Under the pieces are notes generated by a model that was not told the DNA's origin, searched no databases, and saw nothing but the letters and a program-made list of their open reading frames with translations. The translations under genes and the position numbers were made by a program. From contig NZ_JACHWZ010000003.1 of assembly GCF_014191725.1 (NCBI RefSeq), positions 124,001 through 188,000 of the forward strand: 64,000 bases of DNA, read 5' to 3'. The DNA comes from Microbulbifer rhizosphaerae. GTDB taxonomy: Bacteria > Pseudomonadota > Gammaproteobacteria > Pseudomonadales > Cellvibrionaceae. Shown here piece after piece: positions 1 through 8,590 of the stretch. How positions within the stretch are numbered: position 1 is the first letter of the stretch; each line of letters opens with the position of its first letter.

Positions 1-2
1 AC

Positions 3-1013
3 GATCGGGGGGAAGAGGAGGAGTGCGACCTGCACAGCGTCCACGGCCGGGAAAGGCTGCTGGGCGACCGCAAGGGCAAAAAGCTGAAAGGCGGTGTCTG
101 GCTGCACGGCGGTTTCTACCTGGGCTCCTCGGCCATGTATCGAGAGCTGCGCGAAATGCCGGAGGGCGAAAAAGCCGGTATCAATATGACCGCCATCGAC
201 TTTATCAACAGCCTGGAAAAAGACCGCGAACTGAAAACGGCCCAGCGCCCCATGGCCCGCTTCGTCAACAGCGCAATGATGGTGACCCTGAACGGCGCGG
301 TGATTTCCGATGGCCTGGCCGAATGCCAGGTAGTGAGTGGAGTGGGGGGGCAATACAACTTCGTCGCCCAGGCCCACGAACTGCCCGGCGGCCGCTCGGT
401 GATCGCCCTGGCCAGCACCCGCACCAGCAAGGGCGAGGTGCGCAGCAATATCGTCTGGGAATATCCCCACTGCACCATCCCCCGCCACCTGCGCGATATC
501 GTGGTCACCGAATACGGTATCGCCGACCTGCGCGGCAAAACTGACCGGGACGTGATCACAGCGATGCTGTGTATCGCCGATTCCCGCTTCCAGGGCGAAC
601 TCCTGGAAAAAGCCAAGAGCGCCGGCAAGGTGGAATGGGACTACACCATTCCGCTGGAATTTACCGCCAATACGCCGGAGAAGATCCAGGCGGTGTTCAA
701 TGATCCCAAACGCCTGGCGCTACTGCCTTATTTCCCGTCGGGTACGGACTTTACCGAAGAGGAGGCGCTGCTGGCGGTGGCCCTCGGGCAACTGAAGATC
801 CGCAGCAGAAAATGGTGGGAGATGATATCGCTGGTTCTTGCCGGGCGGGCAGGCTGGAAAGACGATTCAGAGGAAAACGTCTGGCTGCACCGCTGCCTGA
901 AACGCATGGAGTTCGAGCAGACCGACAGCTACGAACACCGGCTGGAGGGCTATACCGTGGCTGGCGCGCTGCGGAGGTTTATTGATTTCCGGCGGCCGCT
1001 GCGTGGAGATTGA
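3..1013 (+). CDS. acetyl-CoA hydrolase/transferase family protein, 5'-truncated
   Basis: The reading frame is open from the first bases of the window, so the N-terminal half lies outside. The visible 336 residues match the C-terminal domain of the acetyl-CoA hydrolase/transferase (class I CoA-transferase) family: a glycine-rich segment GVGGQYNFVAQA and the stretch TEYGIADLRGKTDRD followed by IADSRFQ are typical. Known members move CoA between acetyl-CoA and another acid or hydrolyse acetyl-CoA in the cytoplasm. The substrate cannot be told from this part. A tail of about 60 residues after the family core (IRSRKWWEMISLV onward) looks less conserved. No partner gene is visible on the 5' side. 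The family call is firm, the activity is not. Confidence 0.8.
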   Translation, partial: DRGEEEECDLHSVHGRERLLGDRKGKKLKGGVWLHGGFYLGSSAMYRELREMPEGEKAGINMTAIDFINSLEKDRELKTAQRPMARFVNSAMMVTLNGAVISDGLAECQVVSGVGGQYNFVAQAHELPGGRSVIALASTRTSKGEVRSNIVWEYPHCTIPRHLRDIVVTEYGIADLRGKTDRDVITAMLCIADSRFQGELLEKAKSAGKVEWDYTIPLEFTANTPEKIQAVFNDPKRLALLPYFPSGTDFTEEEALLAVALGQLKIRSRKWWEMISLVLAGRAGWKDDSEENVWLHRCLKRMEFEQTDSYEHRLEGYTVAGALRRFIDFRRPLRGD

Positions 1014-1051
1014 GGGCTCTCGCCCCTGTCACTTTTTTACCGACGCCCTAT

Positions 1052-1143
1052 TGTAGGAGCGGCCCGGCCGGGAGCGGCCCATGGCCGCGATCGATATCCG
1101 GGTTCCCGGGCAGCCGGATCGCGGCCATGGGCCGCTCCTACAG
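1052..1143. repeat. REP/REPIN-like inverted repeat, family A
   Basis: An imperfect palindrome opens with TGTAGGAGCGGCC and closes with GGCCGCTCCTACAG; inner arms carry ATGGCCGCGATC and GATCGCGGCCAT. The same unit recurs at 38476-38575. It lies between two convergent genes, as REP pairs usually do. No REP-associated transposase gene is in the window. Confidence 0.75.
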
Positions 1144-1216
1144 GAGACTGGAGCCTCTCTCGCAAAGAACCGTCTCGACCGGTCCAACGCAGAGATACGA
1201 GATTGTGCACAGGCTC

Positions 1217-3277
1217 CTAGTCTTTGCTCTCCGACACAAACTTGGACAGCAGGCGGATATAAGCCACCTGGTAGTCGTTGTGGTTCTCCGTTACCGCCCA
1301 GGAGTTCAGTGGCCAACTGGTATTGAAGTCGAGGTAGGACTTCTGTGCGGGCTGGTCGGCGGGCGGTGAGGGCGGCGCTATACCGCACTGGGCGTTGTTC
1401 TCGGGACTGCCGCAACTTGTGGGGCAGCAGGCATCCCAGTCGTAACCCGGATTGGGGCCACCCACCAGGAAGCCCGGCGCGGGCCCGTAGGAGGATTCAC
1501 TGACGGAATCCCACTGCGGGCTGCCGTCGGAGAACCAGGAGTGGTAGAAGCTGTCGACGGAATTCTCCGCGCCGAACTCTCCCATATTGGAGAGATATGC
1601 CTTGCCCAGCGGGTTGACCCCGTGCAGGTAGTTCAGGTGACGCAGCGCGGCATTGCGCGCTTCCGATTCCCCGGGGCCGCCGGCACCGAACTGGTACTGG
1701 TCGTAGAAGAGGTTGCCCTGGTGCGCGTGGGTGCGGTTGCTGCCCCAGGTGTAAACCTGGATGTGGGCGCGGTAGGCTTCGCGATCGCTGTTTACCGCGG
1801 GCCAGTTGTCTCCCCCCTGGTCCAGGGAGTTGCCGTAGGCGGTGCGGATACTGTCCGCCACCTGGGCGGATACACCGTCCAGGAAAGCAAAGTAGAGCAG
1901 GGCGTGCTGAATTTCCGCTTCCCATGGGGCGGCATGGCTCTGTTCGATCAGATGGGCGTTTTGATAGTTGTCTTCCACATACTGCCGGTAAACGGCTTTA
2001 CCGGTCTTCTGGTACAGGTAGGTGGCGGCAATCAGGCTTTTGGTAAAACGCCCGTAGTCACTAGTTTCCTGCTCGCCGGCGGCGACGCCGTTGTCGGAGT
2101 TTCTGAAGGTCACTTCGGGATTCGCCTGCGCCCACTGCCAGGCGTTTTCCGCTCTTTCACTCAGGTCCGCGGCGTAACTCTCCAGGCCCTGGATCTGGCC
2201 CAGGAACTGGCTGCCGAGGGCGAAGGCGGCGGCGCTGCTGTAGGTGGCGGCGGTGGTCGCCGGGCCGTAGGTGGTGGGGCCGGTGGCGGAAGAGGGTGGG
2301 CTGGCGTGGGACAGGCCCATCACCGAGAGTACGGAGCCGTCCGCTTCCTGCATGCGGATCAGCCAATCCATCCCCCATTTCACTTCGTCGAGCAGGTCGG
2401 GGATACCGTTGCCGGATTCCGGAATATTGAAATCGTCCGTCCAGACTCCGGGGTTCTCCCGATAGCTGTGCAGCAGAGTGGTCAGGTAGGAGGCGTGCCA
2501 GTTGGTGTACTTGTTGTAGTCGCCGGCGTCGAACCAGCCACCGCGCAGGTCGCGCTGGGTGTCTGCATTGCCGGTGTCGTTGAACAAACGGGCTTCAGGG
2601 TCCTGGCCGGCGCCCAAGTGGCTGGCGCCGTCCGCCCAGCGGGCATCGGCGTAGGATGCCTCTTTGGCGAAGCCGGCGCGCTGGTAGTAGAAAGTGCGCA
2701 CCGCCTGCACCAGCACGGGCCGATAGACGTCGTCGGCGATGCGGAAGGTGGGAGAGCGCAACTGGTTTTCAGTGTCCACCACCATATAGCTGCCGGAGCG
2801 GGTAACCGCGCTGAAATCCAGGTGCCAGACCCGGTCACCTGAATTGTCCGCGATGGCGCCGCCATTCCAGGCCTGGGGCCCGACGGTGAGCACCACTTCG
2901 TCGCTCTCGGTATCCACCACTTGATAGCTGTCGGCCGGCGTATATTCCCGATCCCCGTCAAAGCCCTGTTGTGGATCGCGCAGCACGGCCACTTTTTCCG
3001 ATTCCGGCAGGTAGCCGAACTGATCGACGACGATAAAACCGCTGAGAGTCAGGTTCCCCGGGGCGCCACCGCTGGAGCTGCTTCCGGAACTGCTACTACT
3101 TCCAGAGCTACTGCTACCTCCGGAACTGCTACCACTGCTACTACTTCCAGAACTACTACTACCTCCGGAACTGCTGCTGCCACCGTCTCCAGCATCACTT
3201 CCGCCGCCGCCTCCACAGGCGGATAAGAGAAAACAGAACAGCAGGAAGGAAATGGATGAGAATAGTCGTCTGTTCAT
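1217..3277 (-). CDS. GH9 endoglucanase-type glycoside hydrolase, outer-membrane lipoprotein
   Basis: The preferred start is the ATG at 3277, which gives MNRRLF, a hydrophobic core and the lipobox LSAC; the open frame continues upstream to an ATG at 3325 without a clear ribosome site for either. After Cys comes a Gly/Ser linker of about 60 residues, an N-terminal Ig-like CelD_N domain (starting FIVVDQFGYLPESEK) and a GH9 (alpha/alpha)6 catalytic domain with the base motif RGGWFDAGDYNKYTNWH, the HGVNPLGKAYLSNMG stretch and the acid region WAVTENHNDY at the end. The residue after Cys is Gly, not Asp, so sorting to the outer membrane is expected. It probably cuts beta-1,4-glucan or related glucans at the cell surface. 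Its catalytic half is nearly identical to the next gene. Confidence 0.92.
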   Translation of the reverse strand: MNRRLFSSISFLLFCFLLSACGGGGGSDAGDGGSSSSGGSSSSGSSSSGSSSGGSSSSGSSSSSGSSSSGGAPGNLTLSGFIVVDQFGYLPESEKVAVLRDPQQGFDGDREYTPADSYQVVDTESDEVVLTVGPQAWNGGAIADNSGDRVWHLDFSAVTRSGSYMVVDTENQLRSPTFRIADDVYRPVLVQAVRTFYYQRAGFAKEASYADARWADGASHLGAGQDPEARLFNDTGNADTQRDLRGGWFDAGDYNKYTNWHASYLTTLLHSYRENPGVWTDDFNIPESGNGIPDLLDEVKWGMDWLIRMQEADGSVLSVMGLSHASPPSSATGPTTYGPATTAATYSSAAAFALGSQFLGQIQGLESYAADLSERAENAWQWAQANPEVTFRNSDNGVAAGEQETSDYGRFTKSLIAATYLYQKTGKAVYRQYVEDNYQNAHLIEQSHAAPWEAEIQHALLYFAFLDGVSAQVADSIRTAYGNSLDQGGDNWPAVNSDREAYRAHIQVYTWGSNRTHAHQGNLFYDQYQFGAGGPGESEARNAALRHLNYLHGVNPLGKAYLSNMGEFGAENSVDSFYHSWFSDGSPQWDSVSESSYGPAPGFLVGGPNPGYDWDACCPTSCGSPENNAQCGIAPPSPPADQPAQKSYLDFNTSWPLNSWAVTENHNDYQVAYIRLLSKFVSESKD

Positions 3278-3327
3278 TGGTCGCATTTGTGATTGGTTAT
3301 TTTTCAGAATTATATGATTTTTCATTA

Positions 3328-3341
3328 TGTTAGCGCTATCG
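3328..3341. promoter_or_regulatory. candidate LacI-family operator upstream of the GH9 lipoprotein gene
   Basis: The sequence TGTTAGCGCTATCG has the core TTAGCGCTA and fits the LacI-type pattern TGGTAnCGnTACCA at 11 of 14 positions. It lies about 50 bases upstream of the preferred ATG at 3277. A stronger match precedes the neighbouring GH9 gene at 5922-5939. Confidence 0.4.
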
Positions 3342-3397
3342 CAACTTTCCTTGAACCGTGACGAGGGTCACGAAATTGGCGTAAGGGTCGGGGCCCG

Positions 3398-3423
3398 AAT
3401 AAAAAGGGCCGCAAAAGCGGCCC
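3398..3423 (-). terminator. Rho-independent terminator after the CBM2-GH9 gene
   Basis: On the minus strand a GGGCCGC stem, TTTT loop and GCGGCCC are followed by a run of T. It sits about 75 bases beyond the stop codon of the gene at 3497-5836 and separates it from the downstream GH9 gene, so the two paralogs are probably separate transcripts. Confidence 0.8.
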
Positions 3424-3496
3424 AAAAAGCCGCTGGCTGGGCCGGATTCCTGTGAATCCGATCCGGCTAGCGGCCATGTTGTACTTTGGCTGGCAG

Positions 3497-5836
3497 TTAT
3501 TCGCTGTGGGCTTCCACAAACTTGGAAAGCAGGCGGATGTAAGCCACCTGATAATTGTTGTGGTTCTCTGTTACCGCCCAGGAATTCAGCGGCCAACTGG
3601 TGTTGAAGTCGAGGTAGGACTTCTGTGCGGGCTGGCCGAAAGGCGGTTCAGGCGGGGCCACGCCACAGAGGGCATTGTTTTCGGGGCTGCCGCAGCTGTT
3701 GGGGCAGCAGGCATCCCAGTCGTAACTCGGATTGGGGCCACCCACCAGGAAGCCCGGTGCGGGCCCATAGGAGGATTCGCTGACGGAGTCCCACTGCGGG
3801 CTGCCGTCGGAGAACCAGGAGTGGTAGAAGCTGTCGACGGAATTCTCCGCACCGAACTCTCCCATATTGGACAGATAGACTTTGCCCTGCGGATTGACGC
3901 CGTGCAGGTAATTCAGGTAGCGCTGTGCGGCATTGCGCGCTTCGGTAACCCCTGGAGCTCCTGCACCGAACTGAAACTGGTCCAGGAACAGGTTGCCCTG
4001 CGCGGCGTGGCCGCGGTTACTGCCCCAGGTGTATTCCGGGATACTGGCCCGATAGGCATCGACATCACCGTTTACCGCCGGCCAGTTGGCATCCCCGTTC
4101 ATGGCCGTTTGGTAAGCGCTGCGGATAGCCGAGGCCACTTCGCTGGAAACACCTTCGAGCGCGCTGAAATAGAGCAGCGCATGCTGAATTTCCGTTTCCC
4201 AGATGGAGGCCCAGCTCCACTGCATCAGGTGGGCTTCCTGGTAGTTGCTCTCCACATATTGGCGGTATTCGCCCTTGCCGGTGGCCCGGTACAGGTTGAT
4301 GGCGGCGATCAGGCTTTTGGCGAAGCGCCCGTATTCATCCACTTCCTGCTCGCCGGCGGCGACGCCGTTGTCGGAGTTTCTGAAGATCACTTCGGGATTC
4401 ACCTGCGCCCACTGCCAGGCATTTTCCGCCCTGTCACTCAGGTCCGCGGCGTAACTCTCCAAGCCCTGGACCTGGCCCAGGATATGGCTGCCGAGGGCGA
4501 AAGCGGCGGCGCTGCTGTAGGTGGCGGCGGTGGTCGCAGGGCCGTAGGTGGTGGGACCGGTGGCGGATGAGGGCGGGCTGGCGTGGGACAGATCCATCAC
4601 GGAAAGCACGGAGCCGTTTGTTTCCTGCATGCGCACCAACCAATCCATCCCCCATTTCACTTCGTCGAGCAGATCGGGGATACCGTTACCGGATTCCGGA
4701 ATATTGAAATCGTCGGTCCACGCCGAGGGGTTTTCCCGATAGCTGTGCAGCAGGGCGATCAGGTAGTCCGCGTGCCAGTTGGTGTACTTGTTGTAGTCGC
4801 CGGCATCGTACCAACCGCCGCGCAGGTCACGCTGGGTGGCTGCATTGCCGGTGTCGTTGAACAAACGGGCCTCCGGGTCCTGACCCGCGCCCAGGTGGCT
4901 GGCGCCATCCGCCCAGCGGGCATCGGCGTAAGGTGCCTGTTTGACGAAACCGACACGCTGGTAGTAGAAGCTGCGCACTGCCTGCACCAGAACCGGACGG
5001 TAGATTTCATTGTCGATGCGGAAGATGGGAGAGCGCAGTTCGTTGGTATCGTCCGCCAGTATGTAGTTGCCGGGGGTTGTGACCGAGGAAAAGTCCAGGT
5101 GCCATACGCGGTCACCTGAGTTGTCGGCGGTGGCGCCGCTGTTCCACGCAACCGGTTGCGCGCTGTAGACCACTTCACCGCTGTCTGTGTTCACCACTTT
5201 GAAGGTCGCAGCGGGAATATATTCTCCTGCGCTGTCGTACCCTGTTTGCGGATCCCGTAGTACCGCGACTTTTTCGCCGTTGGGCAGGTAGCCGAATTGA
5301 TCCACGGTAATAAAGCTGCTGGTCTCGTAGCCTTGATAATCGCCTCCTGAACTGCTGGAAGACGACGAGGAGCTTGAAGAAGAACTCGAAGCGCTGCTGC
5401 TTGAGGAGCTACTGGAAGAACTGGAGCTGCTCGAAGAGGAACTCGAACTGCTCGACGATGAACTGGACGAGCTGCCACCACCATCATCTCCTCCCACAGT
5501 CACCGGTACCGGTGAGATACCGCCCGGAGTGGTCAGAAAACCGATATTGACCTGGCCGTCAACACCGATAGTCCCGTTGTAATCCGCCGGCCCCACCACG
5601 TAGTGGCTGCCCGCGTGGGAGACGATGATGCCGTTCCAGATCTGGGTGATCTCCACATCGAGCTCGAACTCCACAGTCCAATCGGAAAGCGGCACCGGAT
5701 CATCATTGAGTACGACAATCTCAGCCTGGGCGCCTTGCCCCCAGTCACTGGCAATATTCATGTTTGCCTGGGCGGCGAATACCGATGGTGCCGCAAGACA
5801 CATACTGAAAAATAAACATTTATGTGATAACCGCAT
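3497..5836 (-). CDS. secreted GH9 endoglucanase with CBM2 cellulose-binding module
   Basis: 779 residues. A Sec signal peptide (about 1-21, ending SVFA) is followed by a CBM2-type module (about 22-115) with the three spaced tryptophans SDW, LSDW and QIWNG. A polyserine linker of roughly 45 residues (about 120-168) leads to a CelD_N Ig-like domain (ITVDQFGYLPNGEK) and the GH9 catalytic domain with RGGWYDAGDYNKYTNWH and a C-terminal WAVTENHNNY. It should hydrolyse cellulose or related beta-1,4-glucans outside the cell. The minus-strand leader has GGGAGA before the ATG. The catalytic part is a recent tandem duplicate of the gene at 1217-3277; only this copy has a CBM, only the other has a lipobox. 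Confidence 0.93.
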   Translation of the reverse strand: MRLSHKCLFFSMCLAAPSVFAAQANMNIASDWGQGAQAEIVVLNDDPVPLSDWTVEFELDVEITQIWNGIIVSHAGSHYVVGPADYNGTIGVDGQVNIGFLTTPGGISPVPVTVGGDDGGGSSSSSSSSSSSSSSSSSSSSSSSSSSSASSSSSSSSSSSSSSGGDYQGYETSSFITVDQFGYLPNGEKVAVLRDPQTGYDSAGEYIPAATFKVVNTDSGEVVYSAQPVAWNSGATADNSGDRVWHLDFSSVTTPGNYILADDTNELRSPIFRIDNEIYRPVLVQAVRSFYYQRVGFVKQAPYADARWADGASHLGAGQDPEARLFNDTGNAATQRDLRGGWYDAGDYNKYTNWHADYLIALLHSYRENPSAWTDDFNIPESGNGIPDLLDEVKWGMDWLVRMQETNGSVLSVMDLSHASPPSSATGPTTYGPATTAATYSSAAAFALGSHILGQVQGLESYAADLSDRAENAWQWAQVNPEVIFRNSDNGVAAGEQEVDEYGRFAKSLIAAINLYRATGKGEYRQYVESNYQEAHLMQWSWASIWETEIQHALLYFSALEGVSSEVASAIRSAYQTAMNGDANWPAVNGDVDAYRASIPEYTWGSNRGHAAQGNLFLDQFQFGAGAPGVTEARNAAQRYLNYLHGVNPQGKVYLSNMGEFGAENSVDSFYHSWFSDGSPQWDSVSESSYGPAPGFLVGGPNPSYDWDACCPNSCGSPENNALCGVAPPEPPFGQPAQKSYLDFNTSWPLNSWAVTENHNNYQVAYIRLLSKFVEAHSE

Positions 5837-5921
5837 GATACGGATCTCCCTTTTTCGCTGTTTTTAATTATGCGGTGCGATACAAGCTTATTATTGTTAG
5901 TGTGAAATATATGATTTTTGG

Positions 5922-5939
5922 GATGGTACCGATACCATC
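5922..5939. promoter_or_regulatory. LacI-type operator palindrome upstream of the CBM2-GH9 gene
   Basis: GATGGTACCGATACCATC contains TGGTACCGATACCA, an exact fit to the central-CG LacI-family pattern TGGTAnCGnTACCA. It lies about 90 bases upstream of the ATG at 5836, a suitable place for carbohydrate-responsive control. The regulator is not in this window. Confidence 0.6.
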
Positions 5940-6015
5940 AGCGAGGAGGAAAGAGCAAAAATTGAACCGGCGTCACGAACGAACGCTGCGAAAGCACAGT
6001 AAAGTGGCAGAAAAA

Positions 6016-6040
6016 CAAAAAAAGGGCCGCAGAGCGGCCC
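6016..6040 (-). terminator. Rho-independent terminator after aceA
   Basis: On the minus strand GGGCCGC-tct-GCGGCCC is followed by a run of at least seven T. It starts about 37 bases after the aceA stop codon. Confidence 0.85.
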
Positions 6041-6076
6041 GGCGAAGTGAAATAAAGGATATTTCGAAAGGCTCTC

Positions 6077-7411
6077 TTACCTAAACTGCTCTTCCTCAGT
6101 GGAACCGGTCAGCGCAGTCACGGAGGACTGGCCGCCCTGGATCACGTTGGTCATATCGTCGAAGTAACCGGTGCCCACTTCCTGCTGGTGCGCGACGAAG
6201 GTGTAGCCCTTCTCGGCATCGGCGAACTCCTTTTCCTGCAGGCGAACATAAGCGGACATGTCTTCGCGGGCGTATTCGTAGGCGAGATTAAACATACCGT
6301 TCCACATATTGTGGATACCCGCCAGGGTGATGAACTGGAACTTGTAGCCCATCGCCGATAGCTCGCGCTGGAAGCGGGCGATGGTGGCGTCGTCCAGGTT
6401 CTTCTTCCAGTTGAAGGAAGGGGAGCAGTTGTAGGCCAGCAGTTGGTCCGGGTACTCCCGACGTACCGATTCGGCGAATTTCTTCGCCTCGTCCAGGTTC
6501 GGCGTGGCGGTTTCGCACCACAGCAGGTCCGCGTAAGGGGCGTAAGCCAGGCCGCGGTTGATGGCCTGGTCGATACCGGCCTTGACCCGGTAGAAACCCT
6601 CGGCGGTGCGCTCACCGGTGAGGAAGGGGGCGTCGTACTCGTCGCAGTCGGAGGTCATCAGGTCCGCGGCGTTGGCATCGGTGCGCGCCAGTACGATGGT
6701 GGGGACACCCTCCACGTCGGTGGCCAGGCGTGCGGCGACCAGTTTCTGTACCGCTTCATGGGTGGGCACCAACACCTTGCCGCCCATATGGCCGCATTTC
6801 TTCACCGAGGCCAACTGGTCTTCGAAGTGCACGCCGGAGGCGCCGGCGCGGATCATGTTTTTCATCAGCTCGTAGGCGTTCAGCACACCGCCGAAGCCGG
6901 CCTCGGCATCCGCCACGATGGGAGCGAAGTAGTCGATATAGCCGGCGTCACCCGGGTTCACACCCGTTTTCCACTGGATCTGGTCAGCGCGTTCGAAGGC
7001 ATTGTTAATGCGTCGCACCACCGTGGGTACCGAGTCGACCGCGTAGAGAGACTGGTCCGGGTACATGGTCTCAGAGGTGTTGGCATCCGCGGCCACCTGC
7101 CAGCCGGACAGGTAGATGGCCTGCACACCCGCTTTTACCTGCTGTACCGCCTGGCCCCCGGTCAGGGCGCCCATGGCGTTGACGAAGTCCTTGTCCGGGC
7201 GGAAGGCCGGGCGCCCCCCCTCGTTGATCAGTTGCCACAGCTTCTCGGCGCCCCGTTGGGCAATGGTGTTCTCGCGCTTGAGGGAACCCCGCAGGCGCAC
7301 CACATCTTCCGCGGAGTAGGTGCGCTTCACGCCCTTCCAGCGGGGATTGGACTCCCAGTCCTTCTCGATGGCCTCGATTTCGGCCTTGCGGTCATAATTG
7401 CCTGCGGTCAT
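6077..7411 (-). CDS. aceA: isocitrate lyase
   Basis: 444 residues from the ATG at 7411, which has GAGGGAGAG eight bases upstream; an upstream in-frame extension to 7474 has no such site and no homology. The enzyme splits isocitrate into succinate and glyoxylate, the first step of the glyoxylate shunt in the cytosol. The active-site signature KKCGHMGGK is at residues 204-212 (catalytic Cys206), and the N-terminus ([13 protein letters not shown]) and substrate segments [10 protein letters not shown] are typical of the family. It is divergent from a LysR regulator and one gene away from malate synthase G, the next enzyme of the shunt. It should be induced on acetate or fatty acids and competes for isocitrate with icd at 22705. 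Confidence 0.97.
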   Translation of the reverse strand: MTAGNYDRKAEIEAIEKDWESNPRWKGVKRTYSAEDVVRLRGSLKRENTIAQRGAEKLWQLINEGGRPAFRPDKDFVNAMGALTGGQAVQQVKAGVQAIYLSGWQVAADANTSETMYPDQSLYAVDSVPTVVRRINNAFERADQIQWKTGVNPGDAGYIDYFAPIVADAEAGFGGVLNAYELMKNMIRAGASGVHFEDQLASVKKCGHMGGKVLVPTHEAVQKLVAARLATDVEGVPTIVLARTDANAADLMTSDCDEYDAPFLTGERTAEGFYRVKAGIDQAINRGLAYAPYADLLWCETATPNLDEAKKFAESVRREYPDQLLAYNCSPSFNWKKNLDDATIARFQRELSAMGYKFQFITLAGIHNMWNGMFNLAYEYAREDMSAYVRLQEKEFADAEKGYTFVAHQQEVGTGYFDDMTNVIQGGQSSVTALTGSTEEEQFR

Positions 7412-7526
7412 TTCTCTCTCCCTCGTAAGGCGCTGACTGATATTAGGTGTTGAGTATCCTAGTAGCCCTGGCATAATTTGCCCAATTTATTGCTTCTATT
7501 TTCGCTATCGACGGTACGAATACTCA
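7412..7526. promoter_or_regulatory. divergent promoter region of aceA and the LysR gene
   Basis: The 115-base gap holds both promoters. TTGAGTAT (7450-7457) and its reverse complement ATACTCAA (7520-7527) form an 8-bp inverted repeat spanning most of it, the second arm touching the LysR start codon. This is a candidate site for the LysR protein but does not follow the strict T-N11-A form. Confidence 0.35.
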
Positions 7527-8462
7527 ATGAACCTGGAAAGAGCCGACCTGAACCTGCTGGTCTACCTGGATGTGCTGCTGCGGGAGCGCAATGTCACCCG
7601 CGCCGCCAATTACCTGGGGTTGTCCCAGCCCGCCATGAGCAACGGCCTCAAGCGGCTGCGGGAGCTGTTCGACGACCCGCTGCTGGTGCGCACCCGCGAG
7701 GGCATGATGCCCACGGAGCGGGCTCTGGACCTTCAGCCCATGGTGCGCGAGGCGCTGGCGGCCATCGACCGGGTGATCCAGCCCAATCGGGATTTCGACC
7801 CTGGGGCCGCGCGGCGCACCTTTCGTATTATGGCCAGTGACTACGCGGAATCCACGCTGATCCCGCCGCTGTTGAAGCAATTGCGAGAGGGTGCACCCGG
7901 GATCAGCCTGGATATCATGACCCCCAGCGACGTGAGCTTCGTGGACGTGGAGCAGGGGAAGGTGGACATGGTGATCAACCGCTTCGACAGCATGCCCCAG
8001 AGCTTCCACCAGGCCACCGTGTGGCGGGACAGCTTTTCCTGCGTGATGCGGGCGGATAACCCAATTCTCGAGGACTACAATCTGCAGAGTTACCTGCGTG
8101 CCCAGCATATCTGGGTGAGCAAGACCGGCATGGGTGTCGGCGTGGGGGTCAACCCGGAGGACGTGCAGCGCTTGGGCTGGGTGGACGAGGCCATCGGCCG
8201 TCTGGGCGAGAAGCGGACCATCTCGGTATTCACCCGCCACTACCAGGTGGCCATGCTGCTGGCGGAGCAGAGCGACCTGATTGTCACCGTGCCCACACGC
8301 CTGGCCCTGCTGGCGCGGGACAACCCCCGGGTGGTGCGCCGGGAACCGCCGCTGGAGATTCCGCCGCTGGAACTGAAAATGGCCTGGAGTCCACTGCTGC
8401 AGCAGAGTGCGCCCCACCGCTGGCTGCGACGGCTGATTCTGGATATCGGCCGCCATCTGTAG
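7527..8462 (+). CDS. LysR-family transcriptional regulator, probably of the glyoxylate shunt
   Basis: 311 residues. The N-terminal winged helix-turn-helix (about 5-65) reads LVYLDVLLRERNVTRAA...LSQPAMSNGLKRLRELF, the usual LysR DNA-binding domain; the rest is a periplasmic-binding-protein-like effector domain starting near residue 95. It is divergent from aceA and 128 bases upstream of glcB in the same direction, so autoregulation and control of both shunt genes is the natural reading. That role is inferred from position only; the effector is unknown. The NodD-like subgroup is suggested by RNVTRAA and the LVRTREGMMPTERA stretch. Confidence 0.85.
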   Translation: MNLERADLNLLVYLDVLLRERNVTRAANYLGLSQPAMSNGLKRLRELFDDPLLVRTREGMMPTERALDLQPMVREALAAIDRVIQPNRDFDPGAARRTFRIMASDYAESTLIPPLLKQLREGAPGISLDIMTPSDVSFVDVEQGKVDMVINRFDSMPQSFHQATVWRDSFSCVMRADNPILEDYNLQSYLRAQHIWVSKTGMGVGVGVNPEDVQRLGWVDEAIGRLGEKRTISVFTRHYQVAMLLAEQSDLIVTVPTRLALLARDNPRVVRREPPLEIPPLELKMAWSPLLQQSAPHRWLRRLILDIGRHL

Positions 8463-8590
8463 CGGCGCACGAGACTGCTTTTGATAAAAATTCAAAATGT
8501 GAATAGTGGAAATTCCGCCTATAAATTAGCAGCATGGCGAAACGCCTGTTTAGAATGCCGAATTCCCAACGATCAGCGAGAGGCCCGGAT

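Noticed and set aside
1541..2842. 433-codon plus-strand frame antisense to the GH9 lipoprotein gene
   Set aside because: It mirrors the GH9 codons, and a similar shadow appears under the second GH9 gene; no motif or ribosome site.
5875..6084. 69-codon lysine/arginine-rich frame between the GH9 and aceA genes
   Set aside because: It covers the operator and the aceA terminator, so its sequence is explained by those elements.
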